Shown here piece by piece: positions 38,349 through 46,887 of a stretch of 64,000 nt of DNA (position 1 is its first letter; every line of letters starts with the position of its first letter). The notes under the pieces were generated by a model. That model saw nothing but the letters and a program-made list of their open reading frames with translations, was not told the DNA's origin and did not search any database. This stretch comes from Solimonas sp. K1W22B-7. Its GTDB lineage: Bacteria; Pseudomonadota; Gammaproteobacteria; Nevskiales; Nevskiaceae. Where the stretch lies: positions 3,782,001 through 3,846,000 of the forward strand of contig NZ_CP031704.1 of assembly GCF_003428335.1 (NCBI RefSeq), in the 5' to 3' direction. The position numbers and the translations under genes are program-made.

Positions 38349-39514
38349 CCCTCCGACGGCTTCGGGGTGAGGGTGTTCTTCAGCTCGCCTTCCTGCGTGA
38401 TGACGACCGGCTGCTGGTTGCGCAGCTTCAGCAGCCCGGAGGTCGCCACCTGCTCGCCTTCCTTGATGCCTTCCACCACCACCACGTAGTCGCCGCGGGC
38501 TTCGCCCACCTTGATGAAGCGCTGCGAGACTTCCAGGTCGGTCGTCGGGCCGGCCGGCGCGCCGGGCATCGGCTCGGCCTTCGGCGCGTTCGGATCGACC
38601 TTCTTCTTCTGCACCACGAATACCGAGGTGCCGTAGGAGTCGTAGTTGATCGCGGTGCGCGGCAGCACCAGCAGCTCGCGCATGCCGGGCAGCTCCAGGC
38701 GCACGCGGCCGAACTGGCCGGCGCGCAGCTGGCTGTCGGGGTTGGGCAGGCGCGCGCGCAGGCGGAAGTTGCGGGTGGCCTCGTCGATGCGCGGCTCCAC
38801 CGCCAGGATCTCGCCGCCGAATTCCAGGTCCGGGTAGGCCTCGACCTTCACCGCCACCTTGAAGCCGGGGCGCACGACGCCGATGTACTGCTCCGGCAGG
38901 CTCACATCGATGTCGATCGGGTCCAGCGACTGCAGGTTGACGATCGGCGAGCCCGGATTGATGAACTGGCCGACGTTGACGCGGCGGATGCCCAGCTCGC
39001 CGGAGAACGGCGCGCGGATTTCCTTCTGCGCCACCTTGGCGCCCTGTGCCTCGACCGCTGCCCTGGCGGCATTGGCCTCGCTGACCGCGGCGTCGTAGTC
39101 GGACTTGGAGATCGCTTCCAGCTTGTAGAGCTTCTCGCGGCGGGCGCGGTTCAGCTCGGTCAGTTCGGCCTGCGCCTGCAGGCGCCGGTACTCGCCACGC
39201 TCGTTGGCGCCGTCCAGCGTCAGCAGGCGGGCACCCTTCTGCACCTTCTGGCCCGACTCGAAGTGGATCGCGGTGACGATGCCGCCGGATTCGGTGGTGA
39301 CGTCGGTGCCGTTGACCGGCACGAAGCTGCCGATGGCCTCGAGCCGGTTGTCCCAGCTCATCTTCTTCACTGCACCGGCAGTGATCGTCGCCGACGGCAT
39401 GGGCATGGCGTCGACGTATTTGTTCATCATTACGTTGCCCATGTACTTCATGCCGAACACACCGCCGAAAACGACGGTGACGAGCAGCAGCATGATGATC
39501 ATTCGCTTGGTCAT
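38345..39514 (-). CDS. RND efflux periplasmic adaptor (membrane-fusion protein)
   Basis: 389 residues. A membrane anchor (MIIMLLLVTVVFGGVF) precedes barrel, lipoyl-like half motifs around GGIVTAIHFESGQKVQKGARLLTLD and APFSGELGIRRVNVGQFINPGSP, with a helical hairpin between. It bridges the pump to the outer-membrane channel. There is no lipobox, so it is held by its N-terminal helix. It lies 31 bases after the channel gene and before the pump. The stop lies in the long palindrome. Confidence 0.93.
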   Translation of the reverse strand: MTKRMIIMLLLVTVVFGGVFGMKYMGNVMMNKYVDAMPMPSATITAGAVKKMSWDNRLEAIGSFVPVNGTDVTTESGGIVTAIHFESGQKVQKGARLLTLDGANERGEYRRLQAQAELTELNRARREKLYKLEAISKSDYDAAVSEANAARAAVEAQGAKVAQKEIRAPFSGELGIRRVNVGQFINPGSPIVNLQSLDPIDIDVSLPEQYIGVVRPGFKVAVKVEAYPDLEFGGEILAVEPRIDEATRNFRLRARLPNPDSQLRAGQFGRVRLELPGMRELLVLPRTAINYDSYGTSVFVVQKKKVDPNAPKAEPMPGAPAGPTTDLEVSQRFIKVGEARGDYVVVVEGIKEGEQVATSGLLKLRNQQPVVITQEGELKNTLTPKPSEG

Positions 39515-39545
39515 AACAGGTCCTTCAGGGCAATCTGCGTTTCAT

Positions 39546-40886
39546 CTACTGGGGGGAGGACTGCAACAGCTTGTCGATCTCGGCAAAGTCCCGCTCGCTC
39601 AGGCGGCCGACGGTCTGCTTGAGCTGCAGCAGGTTCAGCAGCAGCGAGTAGCGCGTGGAGTCGTAGTTCTGGCGCGCCTGCACGGTGCGCGACTGCGCAT
39701 CGAGCACGTCGGTGATGGTGCGCGTGCCGGCTTCGTAGCCGGCGCGCGTCGCCTTCTCGGCGGCCTGCGCGGAGCCCAGCGCCTTGTTGTAGGCGTCGGT
39801 CTCGGCGTAGGCGGTCTGCACCTGGTTGAACAGCTGGCGCGTCTGCCGCTCGGTCTCCAGCGTGGTGCGTTTGAGTTCGGCGTCGGCGAAACGTTCCATC
39901 GCGGCGGACTGGCGCTTGGCAGCGCTGACGGCGCCGCCGGCGTACAACGGCACGCTCAATTCCACGCCGACGCGCGAATCGTCGACGCGCTGACCGAAGG
40001 TGAAGTCGCTGTCGTCATTGCGGCCGATGGAGCCGACCAGATCCAGCGAGGGCGCGGCGTCGGAGGTACGGCTGCGGCGATCCGCTCCGGCGATGACCAG
40101 CTTCTGCCTGGCCTGGGCGATGACCGGGCTGTGTTCCTGCGCCGCCTTGACCCAGTCCTCCGCGCGTGCCGGCTCCAGCGGCGGGAACGACGTGCCCTCG
40201 ACGATCTGCGGCAGCGGCTCGCGGCCATTGCCGGTGACTTCGTCGAGCGCGTCGCGGGCATTCTCCAGCGAGCGGTTGGCCGACAGCAGGCGCGCCTGCG
40301 CGAGATCGTCGCGGGCCTGGGCTTCCTTGAGGTCGGTACCCGGTACCAGTTCCACCTCGTAGCGCTTGCGCGTGTCTTCCAGCGATTCGCGCACGGCCTT
40401 GGCCTCGGCAGTGGACTGCTCCACCGCGTCCTGCGCGTTGAGCACCGCGAAGTAGCGGTCCGCCACGCGCAACAGCAGCTCCTGGCGACGCTGGGTCACG
40501 GAAATGTCGGCCAGGTCGTCCAGCGCGTCGGCACGGTCGCCGCGGGCGAACCAGTCGAGCCTGAACAGCGGCTGGCGTGCCGACAGGCCCGCCGACCAGG
40601 CTTTGTAGGGGTCGTCGGCATTGCCGAACACGCCCTTGGAATCGGTGGTGGCGTATTCGTACTTGCCGGTGGCGGACACCACCGGGCGCAGCGTGGCGCG
40701 CTCCAGCGTACCGGCCTCGACGTCGGCCTGGTACTGCGCCAGCGCGCTGGCCACCGCCGGATCGTGCCGGGTGGCGAGCTGGTAGGCCTCGGTCAGGCTC
40801 ATCGCCGAGACCGGCGCCGAGGCGCCGCCGAGCAACCCAATCAGCAACACGGCCAGGGACCGGTTCTTATTCGGCGCAAAAATCAT
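39546..40886 (-). CDS. TolC-family outer-membrane efflux channel
   Basis: 446 residues. Signal peptide to about ASAPVSA, then two OEP repeats of coiled-coil helices: SLTEAYQLATRHDPAVASALAQY starts repeat 1, and the second half has the VGVELSVPLYAGGAVSAAKRQS strand segment. It forms the trimeric channel for the pump encoded downstream. It starts inside the tetR gene (20-base overlap), so it is translated with the regulator. Confidence 0.93.
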   Translation of the reverse strand: MIFAPNKNRSLAVLLIGLLGGASAPVSAMSLTEAYQLATRHDPAVASALAQYQADVEAGTLERATLRPVVSATGKYEYATTDSKGVFGNADDPYKAWSAGLSARQPLFRLDWFARGDRADALDDLADISVTQRRQELLLRVADRYFAVLNAQDAVEQSTAEAKAVRESLEDTRKRYEVELVPGTDLKEAQARDDLAQARLLSANRSLENARDALDEVTGNGREPLPQIVEGTSFPPLEPARAEDWVKAAQEHSPVIAQARQKLVIAGADRRSRTSDAAPSLDLVGSIGRNDDSDFTFGQRVDDSRVGVELSVPLYAGGAVSAAKRQSAAMERFADAELKRTTLETERQTRQLFNQVQTAYAETDAYNKALGSAQAAEKATRAGYEAGTRTITDVLDAQSRTVQARQNYDSTRYSLLLNLLQLKQTVGRLSERDFAEIDKLLQSSPQ

Positions 40887-41592
40887 CGAACACCTCTTTG
40901 CAAATCCGTTGGATCAGCGCGTCCAGGGCCGCGCCGTCGCTGGTGTCCACCAGGGGACGCCAGTTGTAGCCGTTGAGCATCACCTGGGTGTGGCGGCACA
41001 TCAGGCGGTAGGGATCGCGCACGTTGAAGTCTTCCAGCACGCCCTCGGCATGGACCAGGTTGTGCGTGCCGGCGGACAGCGCCCACAGGCCCGTGCACAG
41101 TTCCTCGGGCGCAAAGCCGCGCAGCTGCAATTCGCCGGCGGCGACGCCGTCGTTGACGATGCCGACCACCAGCTCGCCGATCGGGTCGCTGCAGGCCAGG
41201 AAGGCGTGGCGGCGCTCGGCCGAGGCCGCCAGCCACACGACCTCGGTGAAGACGTACTGGGCCAGGCGGAAATGGTCCGGGTTGTGCCGGACGAAGATCA
41301 TGTCGGCCACCGCGATCGCGACCATGCGGTCACGCGAGGCGGCTTTCCACCCGGCCGCGCGCTGGAACAACGCCACGTGCCGCTCGGTGTCCAGTGCCGC
41401 CAGCGCCAGCAGCAGGTCTTCCTTGGAGGCGAAGTGCTTGTAGAGCGTGCCGACGGCGTACTCGCTCTTCTCGGCGATGCGCGACATCTGCAGGTTCAGC
41501 AGGCCCTCGTCGCGGATCAGCTCGCGCGCGCAGTCCAGGAACATCCGTTCCCGGTCTTCGAACTCACGCTGGCGACGTTCCTTGGTGCCCAT
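40867..41592 (-). CDS. TetR-family repressor of the RND operon
   Basis: 241 residues. The N-terminal HTH is visible (RIAEKSEYAVGTLYKHFASKEDLL). It is the first gene of the operon and overlaps the channel gene by 20 bases. A 9+9-base palindrome lies 47 bases upstream of its start. The layout (regulator first in its own operon) suggests autoregulation with induction by a pump substrate (inference). Confidence 0.88.
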   Translation of the reverse strand: MGTKERRQREFEDRERMFLDCARELIRDEGLLNLQMSRIAEKSEYAVGTLYKHFASKEDLLLALAALDTERHVALFQRAAGWKAASRDRMVAIAVADMIFVRHNPDHFRLAQYVFTEVVWLAASAERRHAFLACSDPIGELVVGIVNDGVAAGELQLRGFAPEELCTGLWALSAGTHNLVHAEGVLEDFNVRDPYRLMCRHTQVMLNGYNWRPLVDTSDGAALDALIQRICKEVFDDFCAE

Positions 41593-41638
41593 GGGGGACG
41601 GACGGGGGGAAGGGTAATGACAATGGAATGCAAATTTG

Positions 41639-41659
41639 TTCGTGAATCTTATTCACGAA
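41639..41659. promoter_or_regulatory. Candidate operator of the RND-operon TetR
   Basis: TTCGTGAAT-CTT-ATTCACGAA, perfect 9-base arms in an AT-rich stretch just upstream of the operon. No other copy was noticed in the window. Confidence 0.65.
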
Positions 41660-41802
41660 TTGTGTCAAATACAAGATGTGAGCAAATTATCGCCATGACA
41701 CCGACGTCAAGAATCCCCTAAGCCGTTGTCTTTACGGAATTTGTGCATCGCACAATGGATTGAGGCCCCAGGAGCCGGGAGCGGGAGCCCCGGGTTCTCC
41801 GG

Positions 41803-42549
41803 TCAGAAGCTGATGAACTGACCGCCGTTGACCGGCAGGTTGGCCCCGGTGATGAAGCCGGACTGCTCCGCGCACAGGAAGGTCACGGCGGTGGCGATGT
41901 CCTGCGGCTGGCCGAAGCGGCCAGCGGGGATGCCCTCGAGGATGCGCCCGCGGATGTCCTCGGGCACGGCGCGGATCATCGGGCTGTCGATGTAACCCGG
42001 CGAGACGGTGTTGACGGTGACGCCCTTGCGCGCGGTTTCCGCGGCCAGGGCCATGGTGAAGCCATGCACCCCGGCCTTGGACGCCGAGTAGTTGGTCTGC
42101 CCGAACTGGCCCTTCTGGCCGTTGACCGAGGAGATGTTGACGATACGGCCCCAGCCGCGTTCGCTCATGCCCTCGACCACGTGGCGGCTGGTGTTGAAGA
42201 CGCTGTCGAGGTTCACCCGCAGCACGTCCTGCCATTGCTGCGGCTGCATGCGGCGCAACGGCGCGTCACGGGTGATGCCGGCGCAGTTGACCAGGATGTC
42301 GATGCGACCGATGCGGCCGATCGCCGCGGCACAGGCCTCGAAGCCGGCGACGTCGAAGGGCTCCAGCGCGATCTCCAGGCCCTCGGCCTGCCAGCGCCGC
42401 TGCTGCTGTCGGGCGGCGTCCAGGTCGGACTCGGCGCAGTTGGCGACGACGCGGGCGCCGGCCTGGGCCAGTTCAGCGCAGATGCGCGAACCGATGGCGC
42501 CGGTGCCGCCGGTGACCAGGGCGACACGCCCGGCAAGGTCGATCCGCAT
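41803..42549 (-). CDS. phbB: Acetoacetyl-CoA reductase, PhaB-type SDR
   Basis: 248 residues. The NADPH-binding TGGTGAIGS is at the N-terminus, NCAGI follows, and the catalytic Ser, Tyr and Lys are in ISSVNGQKGQFGQTNYSASKAG. The NGQKGQFGQTNYSA stretch marks PhaB rather than general FabG. It reduces acetoacetyl-CoA to (R)-3-hydroxybutyryl-CoA for polyhydroxybutyrate. No phaC or phaA is adjacent. The start codon follows directly after the carbonic anhydrase stop (TGA then ATG, no gap). The 210-base region between its stop and the tetR promoter holds nothing I recognise. Confidence 0.88.
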   Translation of the reverse strand: MRIDLAGRVALVTGGTGAIGSRICAELAQAGARVVANCAESDLDAARQQQRRWQAEGLEIALEPFDVAGFEACAAAIGRIGRIDILVNCAGITRDAPLRRMQPQQWQDVLRVNLDSVFNTSRHVVEGMSERGWGRIVNISSVNGQKGQFGQTNYSASKAGVHGFTMALAAETARKGVTVNTVSPGYIDSPMIRAVPEDIRGRILEGIPAGRFGQPQDIATAVTFLCAEQSGFITGANLPVNGGQFISF

Positions 42550-43233
42550 TCAGAGGCTCTTGCGGCCGTAGTGGTCGCGGCGCGCGGCACTGATCTTGGC
42601 CACGGCTTCGGTGCGCAGGCGCTCCAGGTCGGTCTCGCCGTCGACGCTGAAGTCGAGGTGGCGCAGGCGGCCGTCGGCCAGGCGGTAGATCCAGCCGTGG
42701 ACGTGCAGCTTCTGGCCGCGGTTCCAGGCGTTGCGCACCGGCACCGAGCTGCAGACGTTGAAGGCCTGCTCCAGCACGTTGAGCTCGCAGAGGAAGGCCT
42801 CGCGGCGGTGGTCCTCCGGGTACTCGTTCAGTACGTCGGCATGGCGCGAGGCCACCGCGCGCACCTGGCTGAGCCAGAAGTCGGAGACGCCGCCCAGTTC
42901 CTTGGCGTGCAGCGCGGCATGGACGCCGGAGCAGCGGTAGTGGCCCACCACCATGATGTGCTCGATCTTCAGCACCTCCACGGCGAACTGGATCACCGAC
43001 TGCGCGTTGACGTCGGACAGCGGCACGACATTGGCGATGTTGCGGTGGACGAACAGCTCGCCGGGCTGCAGGTCAACGATCTCGTTGGCCGGCACGCGCG
43101 AATCGGAGCAGCCGATCCAGAGATATTTCGGGGTCTGCTGGCCGACGAGACGCCGGAAGAACTCGGGGTCTTCGGCCTGCACGCGGTCGGCCCAGCGTTC
43201 GTTGCGGTCGAGCAGGTCCTGTAAATCGTCCAA
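42550..43233 (-). CDS. can: Beta-class carbonic anhydrase
   Basis: 227 residues. The zinc ligands lie in IGCSDSRV (Cys, Asp-Arg dyad) and VVGHYRCSGV (His, Cys). It interconverts CO2 and bicarbonate in the cytoplasm and so supplies bicarbonate to carboxylases. The start is TTG at 43233: it has GGAG six bases upstream and gives the usual length. Longer ATG or GTG starts at 43332 would add 33 residues of poor match. It is followed without gap by phbB. Confidence 0.9.
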   Translation of the reverse strand: MDDLQDLLDRNERWADRVQAEDPEFFRRLVGQQTPKYLWIGCSDSRVPANEIVDLQPGELFVHRNIANVVPLSDVNAQSVIQFAVEVLKIEHIMVVGHYRCSGVHAALHAKELGGVSDFWLSQVRAVASRHADVLNEYPEDHRREAFLCELNVLEQAFNVCSSVPVRNAWNRGQKLHVHGWIYRLADGRLRHLDFSVDGETDLERLRTEAVAKISAARRDHYGRKSL

Positions 43234-43419
43234 GGCGGACTCCGGGGGGCGATAAATGGATAACGGCCGGGATTCTAAGGCAAATTCGCCCCGAAACCCC
43301 CGCCCGCCGGCATCCGGACCTGCCGGGGTCACCGACGAAGGGCAGATTCCAGGGGGGCAGCCGGAACACCGGCCGTCGCCGGCAGGAGCATAGTGGTGCC
43401 GACTCCCTTGGAATCCCCT

Positions 43420-43446
43420 GGCCCGCCAAAGCGGGCCTTCTTTTTT
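43420..43446 (+). terminator. Terminator-like hairpin with no plus-strand gene in front
   Basis: GGCCCGC/GCGGGCC with CAAA loop, followed by TTCTTTTTT on the plus strand. Both flanking genes are on the minus strand, so this is either the end of an unannotated plus-strand transcript or a chance structure. Confidence 0.6.
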
Positions 43447-43467
43447 GAGTGGGTGCCAGCCCCGCCC

Positions 43468-44025
43468 TCAGACGCGCCAGTTGGCGTTGCGCTCCCAGAA
43501 CTCGACGCTGCGGCGGTAGGCGGCGCGGTCCAGCGCCACGCCGGAGCCGCCCTCCTCCACGCCCAGGGCATTGCGCATCATCGTGATCGGCGCCATCGGG
43601 ATTTCCTCCGGCTCGGCCGTGGCCAGGCAGCCGACCACGCCCCAGTCGGCGTCGATCTTCCCGCCTTCCTTCACGACCTGCTCGCGGCTGTAGAGGATCA
43701 CCACCAGGTAGCCCGCCACCGGCGGCTCCACGCCCTCGAACCAGCGCGTCAGCACCGGCAGCTCCTCGCGCGAGCGCGCCTCGTAGCCGCTGCGCAGCTG
43801 CTGGATGTTGTCGGGCGTGACCGGCACGGTCAGGCAGCGCGTCTGCGTCCAGTTGGCGTGGACATGCAGCTTGCAGAAGGGCGCGTAGCCGTCCAGCACC
43901 TTCAGCGGCGCCTGCTCGTTGAGGTGGCGCTCGAAGGAATCCGGCGTGGCCCCGACGATGGCGTTGCGGCGGCCGGAGGTGGGGAACAGGCGCGTGCGCG
44001 CGAAGGGGGTGAGGACGATCTTCAT
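43468..44025 (-). CDS. DUF3228 family protein
   Basis: 185 residues, no signal peptide. FARTRLFPTSGRRNAIVGATPDSFERHLN and LKVLDGYAPFCKLHVHANW match the DUF3228 pattern as I know it. Function is unknown; conserved aromatic and histidine positions suggest a small enzyme or binding protein. The start at 44025 begins the conserved part; longer frames upstream run through the terminator and tRNA. It stands alone. Confidence 0.75.
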   Translation of the reverse strand: MKIVLTPFARTRLFPTSGRRNAIVGATPDSFERHLNEQAPLKVLDGYAPFCKLHVHANWTQTRCLTVPVTPDNIQQLRSGYEARSREELPVLTRWFEGVEPPVAGYLVVILYSREQVVKEGGKIDADWGVVGCLATAEPEEIPMAPITMMRNALGVEEGGSGVALDRAAYRRSVEFWERNANWRV

Positions 44026-44057
44026 GGCGGTGAATCCCGTATCGCAGATACAAGAAA

Positions 44058-44073
44058 GCCCGCTTGCGCGGGC
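44058..44073. terminator. Bidirectional terminator hairpin between DUF3228 gene and tRNA-Gln
   Basis: GCCCGC/GCGGGC stem, with CTTTTTGTTTG on the plus side and TTTCTTG on the minus side. On the minus strand it lies 17 bases beyond the tRNA 3' end and would end the tRNA transcript. Confidence 0.6.
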
Positions 44074-44090
44074 CTTTTTGTTTGTTCGGA

Positions 44091-44164
44091 TGGTTGGGAG
44101 ACTAGGACTCGAACCTAGATAAACAGAGTCAGAATCTGTTGTCCTACCATTAGACGATCTCCCA
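44091..44164 (-). tRNA. tRNA-Gln (CTG anticodon)
   Basis: 74 bases, CCA-tail encoded. The acceptor stem is TGGGAGA with TCTCCCA and discriminator A. The anticodon stem ACAGA/TCTGT holds the loop TTCTGAC, so the anticodon is CTG, which reads CAG (Gln). The T-arm has the GTTCGAGTC loop. It lies 61 bases after rpsI in the same direction and has its own promoter-like boxes. Confidence 0.95.
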
Positions 44165-44191
44165 TCCGGAACCGGAAATCGCAGGGCGGCG

Positions 44192-44219
44192 AGTATAACC
44201 TCGCCGCCCCAAAAACCAA
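44192..44219 (-). promoter_or_regulatory. Candidate promoter of tRNA-Gln
   Basis: TTGGTT and TATACT with a 16-base spacer on the minus strand, 28 bases before the tRNA. The boxes lie just after the rpsI stop codon and partly inside a GC-rich hairpin (GGGCGGCGAG/CTCGCCGCCC). Confidence 0.5.
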
Positions 44220-44224
44220 ACGCC

Positions 44225-44623
44225 TTAGCGCTTGGAGTACTGCGTGCCGCGGCGGGCCTTGTGCAGACCGACCTTCTTGCGCTCGACCTCACGGGCGTCG
44301 CGGGTGACCAGGCCAGCCTGGCGCAGGACCGGGCGGAAGCTCTCGTCGTACTGCATCAGGGCGCGGGTGATGCCGTGGCGCACCGCGCCGGCCTGGCCGC
44401 TGGGGCCGCCGCCGACAACGGTCACCTTGATGTCGAAGCGGGTCAGCGCATCGACCAGTTCCAGCGGCTGGCGAACCAGCATGCGGGAGGTCTCACGGCC
44501 GAAATACTCCTCGACCGTCTTGCTGTTGATGGTGATCGCACCCGAACCGGGCTTGAGGAACACGCGGGCCGCGGCAGTCTTGCGGCGGCCGGTGCCGTAC
44601 TTGTATTCGATATTCTTGGCCAT
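44225..44623 (-). CDS. rpsI: 30S ribosomal protein S9
   Basis: 132 residues. [20 protein letters not shown] at the N-terminus and the basic C-terminal [14 protein letters not shown], which reaches the P site, are the family marks. It sits 12 bases after rplM in the universal rplM-rpsI operon. Confidence 0.97.
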   Translation of the reverse strand: MAKNIEYKYGTGRRKTAAARVFLKPGSGAITINSKTVEEYFGRETSRMLVRQPLELVDALTRFDIKVTVVGGGPSGQAGAVRHGITRALMQYDESFRPVLRQAGLVTRDAREVERKKVGLHKARRGTQYSKR

Positions 44624-44635
44624 GGATCGGGGACC

Positions 44636-45064
44636 TTAGATGGTGAGCGGCTTCGGCTGCTGGGCGGTATGCGGGTGCTCGGCACCGGCATAGACCTTCA
44701 GCTTGCGGAACTGGGCGAAACCCAGCGGGCCGGTCGGCAGCATGCCCTTGACCGCCTTCTCGATGACGCGGGTCGGATGCTCCTGCAGCATCTTGCCGAG
44801 GGTGGTCGAGCGGATGCCGCCCGGGTACTCGGTGTGCCGGTAGTAAATCTTCTGGACCAGCTTGTTGCCCGTGGTGCGCACCTTGTCGGCATTGATCACG
44901 ACGATGTAATCGCCGGTATCGCAGTTCGGGGTGTACTCGGGCTTGTGCTTGCCGCGCAGGCGACGTGCACACTCGGTGGCCAGGCGGCCCAGCGTCTTGT
45001 CCGTTGCGTCAATCACGTACCAATCGCGCTTGACGGTTTCGGAATTCGCGAAGATTGTCTTCAT
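44636..45064 (-). CDS. rplM: 50S ribosomal protein L13
   Basis: 142 residues. [30 protein letters not shown] and [20 protein letters not shown] are the L13 hallmarks. It binds 23S rRNA early in assembly. The start at 45064 gives [15 protein letters not shown]; the upstream ATG would add only MET. An upstream promoter with 17-base spacing is present. Confidence 0.97.
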   Translation of the reverse strand: MKTIFANSETVKRDWYVIDATDKTLGRLATECARRLRGKHKPEYTPNCDTGDYIVVINADKVRTTGNKLVQKIYYRHTEYPGGIRSTTLGKMLQEHPTRVIEKAVKGMLPTGPLGFAQFRKLKVYAGAEHPHTAQQPKPLTI

Positions 45065-45169
45065 CGTTTCCATTCCACATCGGTAGTTATAGTTCAGTTG
45101 CCCTAAGGCAACCTCGGTGCAGCTCTACAGCCCGGCAAAACCCGAAAAGGGATGCCGGAAAGGTCGCGG

Positions 45170-45198
45170 AGTTTAGTGAGTCGGGCCCCACGATGCAA
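45170..45198 (-). promoter_or_regulatory. Sigma-70-type promoter of the rplM-rpsI operon
   Basis: TTGCAT (-35, 45193-45198) and TAAACT (-10, 45170-45175), separated by exactly 17 bases on the minus strand. The leader to rplM is ~100 bases and contains a TTGCC-CTAA-GGCAA hairpin at 45098-45111, a candidate leader control structure. Confidence 0.7.
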
Positions 45199-45258
45199 GT
45201 CCGGGCCGGCAGGCGGCCGGGTTTTGCTAAGCTTTCAGGACACTTACGCCCCCATCCC

Positions 45259-45759
45259 ATGCTCGCGCGCCTGCTCCCTGCCCTGTTCGCCCTGACCGTC
45301 TCCGCCGCCCTGCCGGCGGCCGAAACGGCCGATCCCGCCGCCGCAGCGCCCGTTGCCGAAGCCCCTCAGGCGCCCGAAACGCCCGCCGCGACCCCGGCGG
45401 AGCCGGACCTGCCGCTGCCGCCCCCCGGGCCCGCCCCGGCGGTGCCCGAAGCCGAAGCCGCAGCGGTGACGGCGGCAGCGGCGCTGCCGCCGGTCTTCGG
45501 CAACCGGGTGCTGTTCCTGCGCCTGACACTGCGCATCAAGCTGGTGGAACAGGAGCTCCTGGACATGAGCCCGGAGCGGCTGCTGGAGCACATGGGCGCC
45601 GCCAGCGAGCTGCTGGAGCAGCTGCGCAGCAGGGGCCTGGACGAGGATGAGGCCGCGCGCGCCGACCGCGCCGAGCAGTACCTGCAGTCGCTGACCGAGC
45701 GCTACGTCGAACTGCGCACCGGCAAGCCGCCGAAGAAGCTGAAGAAGATCAGGCGCTAG
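45259..45759 (+). CDS. Secreted Ala/Pro-rich hypothetical protein
   Basis: 166 residues. A signal peptide (MLARLLPALFALTVSAALPAAE) is followed by a ~50-residue Ala/Pro/Glu low-complexity linker and a ~85-residue helical part (LRLTLRIKLVEQELLDMSPERLLEHM). I do not recognise the family. The basic C-terminus (KPPKKLKKIRR) is unusual. The start at 45259 is chosen because it opens the signal peptide; the upstream in-frame ATG at 45193 lies in the rplM promoter. Confidence 0.65.
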   Translation: MLARLLPALFALTVSAALPAAETADPAAAAPVAEAPQAPETPAATPAEPDLPLPPPGPAPAVPEAEAAAVTAAAALPPVFGNRVLFLRLTLRIKLVEQELLDMSPERLLEHMGAASELLEQLRSRGLDEDEAARADRAEQYLQSLTERYVELRTGKPPKKLKKIRR

Positions 45760-45786
45760 GCCAGGCCGGACCGCTTCGGCAGGCAG

Positions 45787-46848
45787 CTAGCTGCCGAAGT
45801 TGATCTTGGCTTCCAGATTCGTGCGCGAATCGGCGTTGTTGAGCGCCTCGTCGAGTTCGATCACGCCCTGGCGGTAGAGCCCATAGAGCGAGGCGTCGAA
45901 GGTCAGCGTGCCCTTGTCCGAGGACTGGTTCATGGCGTCCTTGATCTCGTCGATGCGCTTGTGGAGGATCAGTTCCTGCACGTAGGGAGAGTTGATCATG
46001 ACCTCGAAGGCCGGCACGCGGCGACCGTCCTTGCGGCGCACCAGGCGCTGCGAAATGATCGCGCGCAGGGTCAGCGACAGGTCCATGTAGAGCTGGTCGC
46101 GCAAGTCGGGCGGGTACAGGTTCACGATACGCTGCAGCGCCTGGTAGGCGTTGTTGGCGTGCAGCGTCGATACCGCCAGGTGACCGGTGTTGGCCAGCTG
46201 GATGCAGGCATCCATGGTTTCGCGGACACGTACCTCGCCGATCAGGATCATGTCCGGCGCCTCGCGCAGCGAGCTCTTCAGCGCGCGCTCGTAGGTGATG
46301 GTGTCGGTGCCGACTTCACGCTGGTTGACGATGCTGCGGCGGTTCGGGTGGACGAACTCCACCGGATCCTCGATCGTCAGGATGTGGCCGCTGGACAGCT
46401 CGTTGCGATGATTGATCATCGCCGCCAGCGTGGTGGACTTGCCCGAGCCGGTAGCGCCGACCATCAGGACCAGGCCGCGCTTGAGCATGATCAGGTCGCC
46501 CAGCACCTCGGGCACCCCCAGCTCGGCGATCGTCGGCACCTGCGACCTGACGTAGCGCAGCACCATGGCGAGCGTGCCGCGCTGGTTGAAGATGTTGACG
46601 CGGAAACGGCCCAGGCCGCCGGCCTGCGTCGCCAGGTCCAGCTCCCAGTGCTCTTCCAGGTGCGCCTGCTGCTCGGGGGTCAGGATGCTGTAGGCCAGCT
46701 CCCGGATGAACTCGGAGGTCATCAGGGTCTTGCCGACGGCGTGCATCTCGCCCTCGATCTTCAACATCGCCGGCGCGTTGGCGGTGAAGAAAATGTCGGA
46801 GGCGTTCTTCTCCACCGCCAGTTTCAGGTACGGCAGGATCTTCAGCAT
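45787..46848 (-). CDS. PilT/PilU-family ATPase, third paralogue
   Basis: 353 residues. Walker A GATGSGKST, the acidic box TIEDPVEFVH, Walker B MILIGEVRVRETMD and the His box TLHANNAYQAL are intact. It is nearer to PilU than to PilT in the linker and in its acidic-box flanks. A family member retracts or tunes type IV pilus fibres by ATP hydrolysis at the inner membrane. It is the last of three tandem genes; it lies 39 bases after pilU. It may be a PilU copy with its own partner or a pilus-independent ATPase. Confidence 0.88.
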   Translation of the reverse strand: MLKILPYLKLAVEKNASDIFFTANAPAMLKIEGEMHAVGKTLMTSEFIRELAYSILTPEQQAHLEEHWELDLATQAGGLGRFRVNIFNQRGTLAMVLRYVRSQVPTIAELGVPEVLGDLIMLKRGLVLMVGATGSGKSTTLAAMINHRNELSSGHILTIEDPVEFVHPNRRSIVNQREVGTDTITYERALKSSLREAPDMILIGEVRVRETMDACIQLANTGHLAVSTLHANNAYQALQRIVNLYPPDLRDQLYMDLSLTLRAIISQRLVRRKDGRRVPAFEVMINSPYVQELILHKRIDEIKDAMNQSSDKGTLTFDASLYGLYRQGVIELDEALNNADSRTNLEAKINFGS

Positions 46849-46887
46849 CTCAAGGCTACTCCCTGTCTGCGAGTCGGATGCACGCCC

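Noticed and set aside
45193-45258. An earlier ATG for the secreted Ala/Pro-rich protein
   Set aside because: It lies in the -35 of the divergent rplM promoter and would place a charged segment before the signal peptide.
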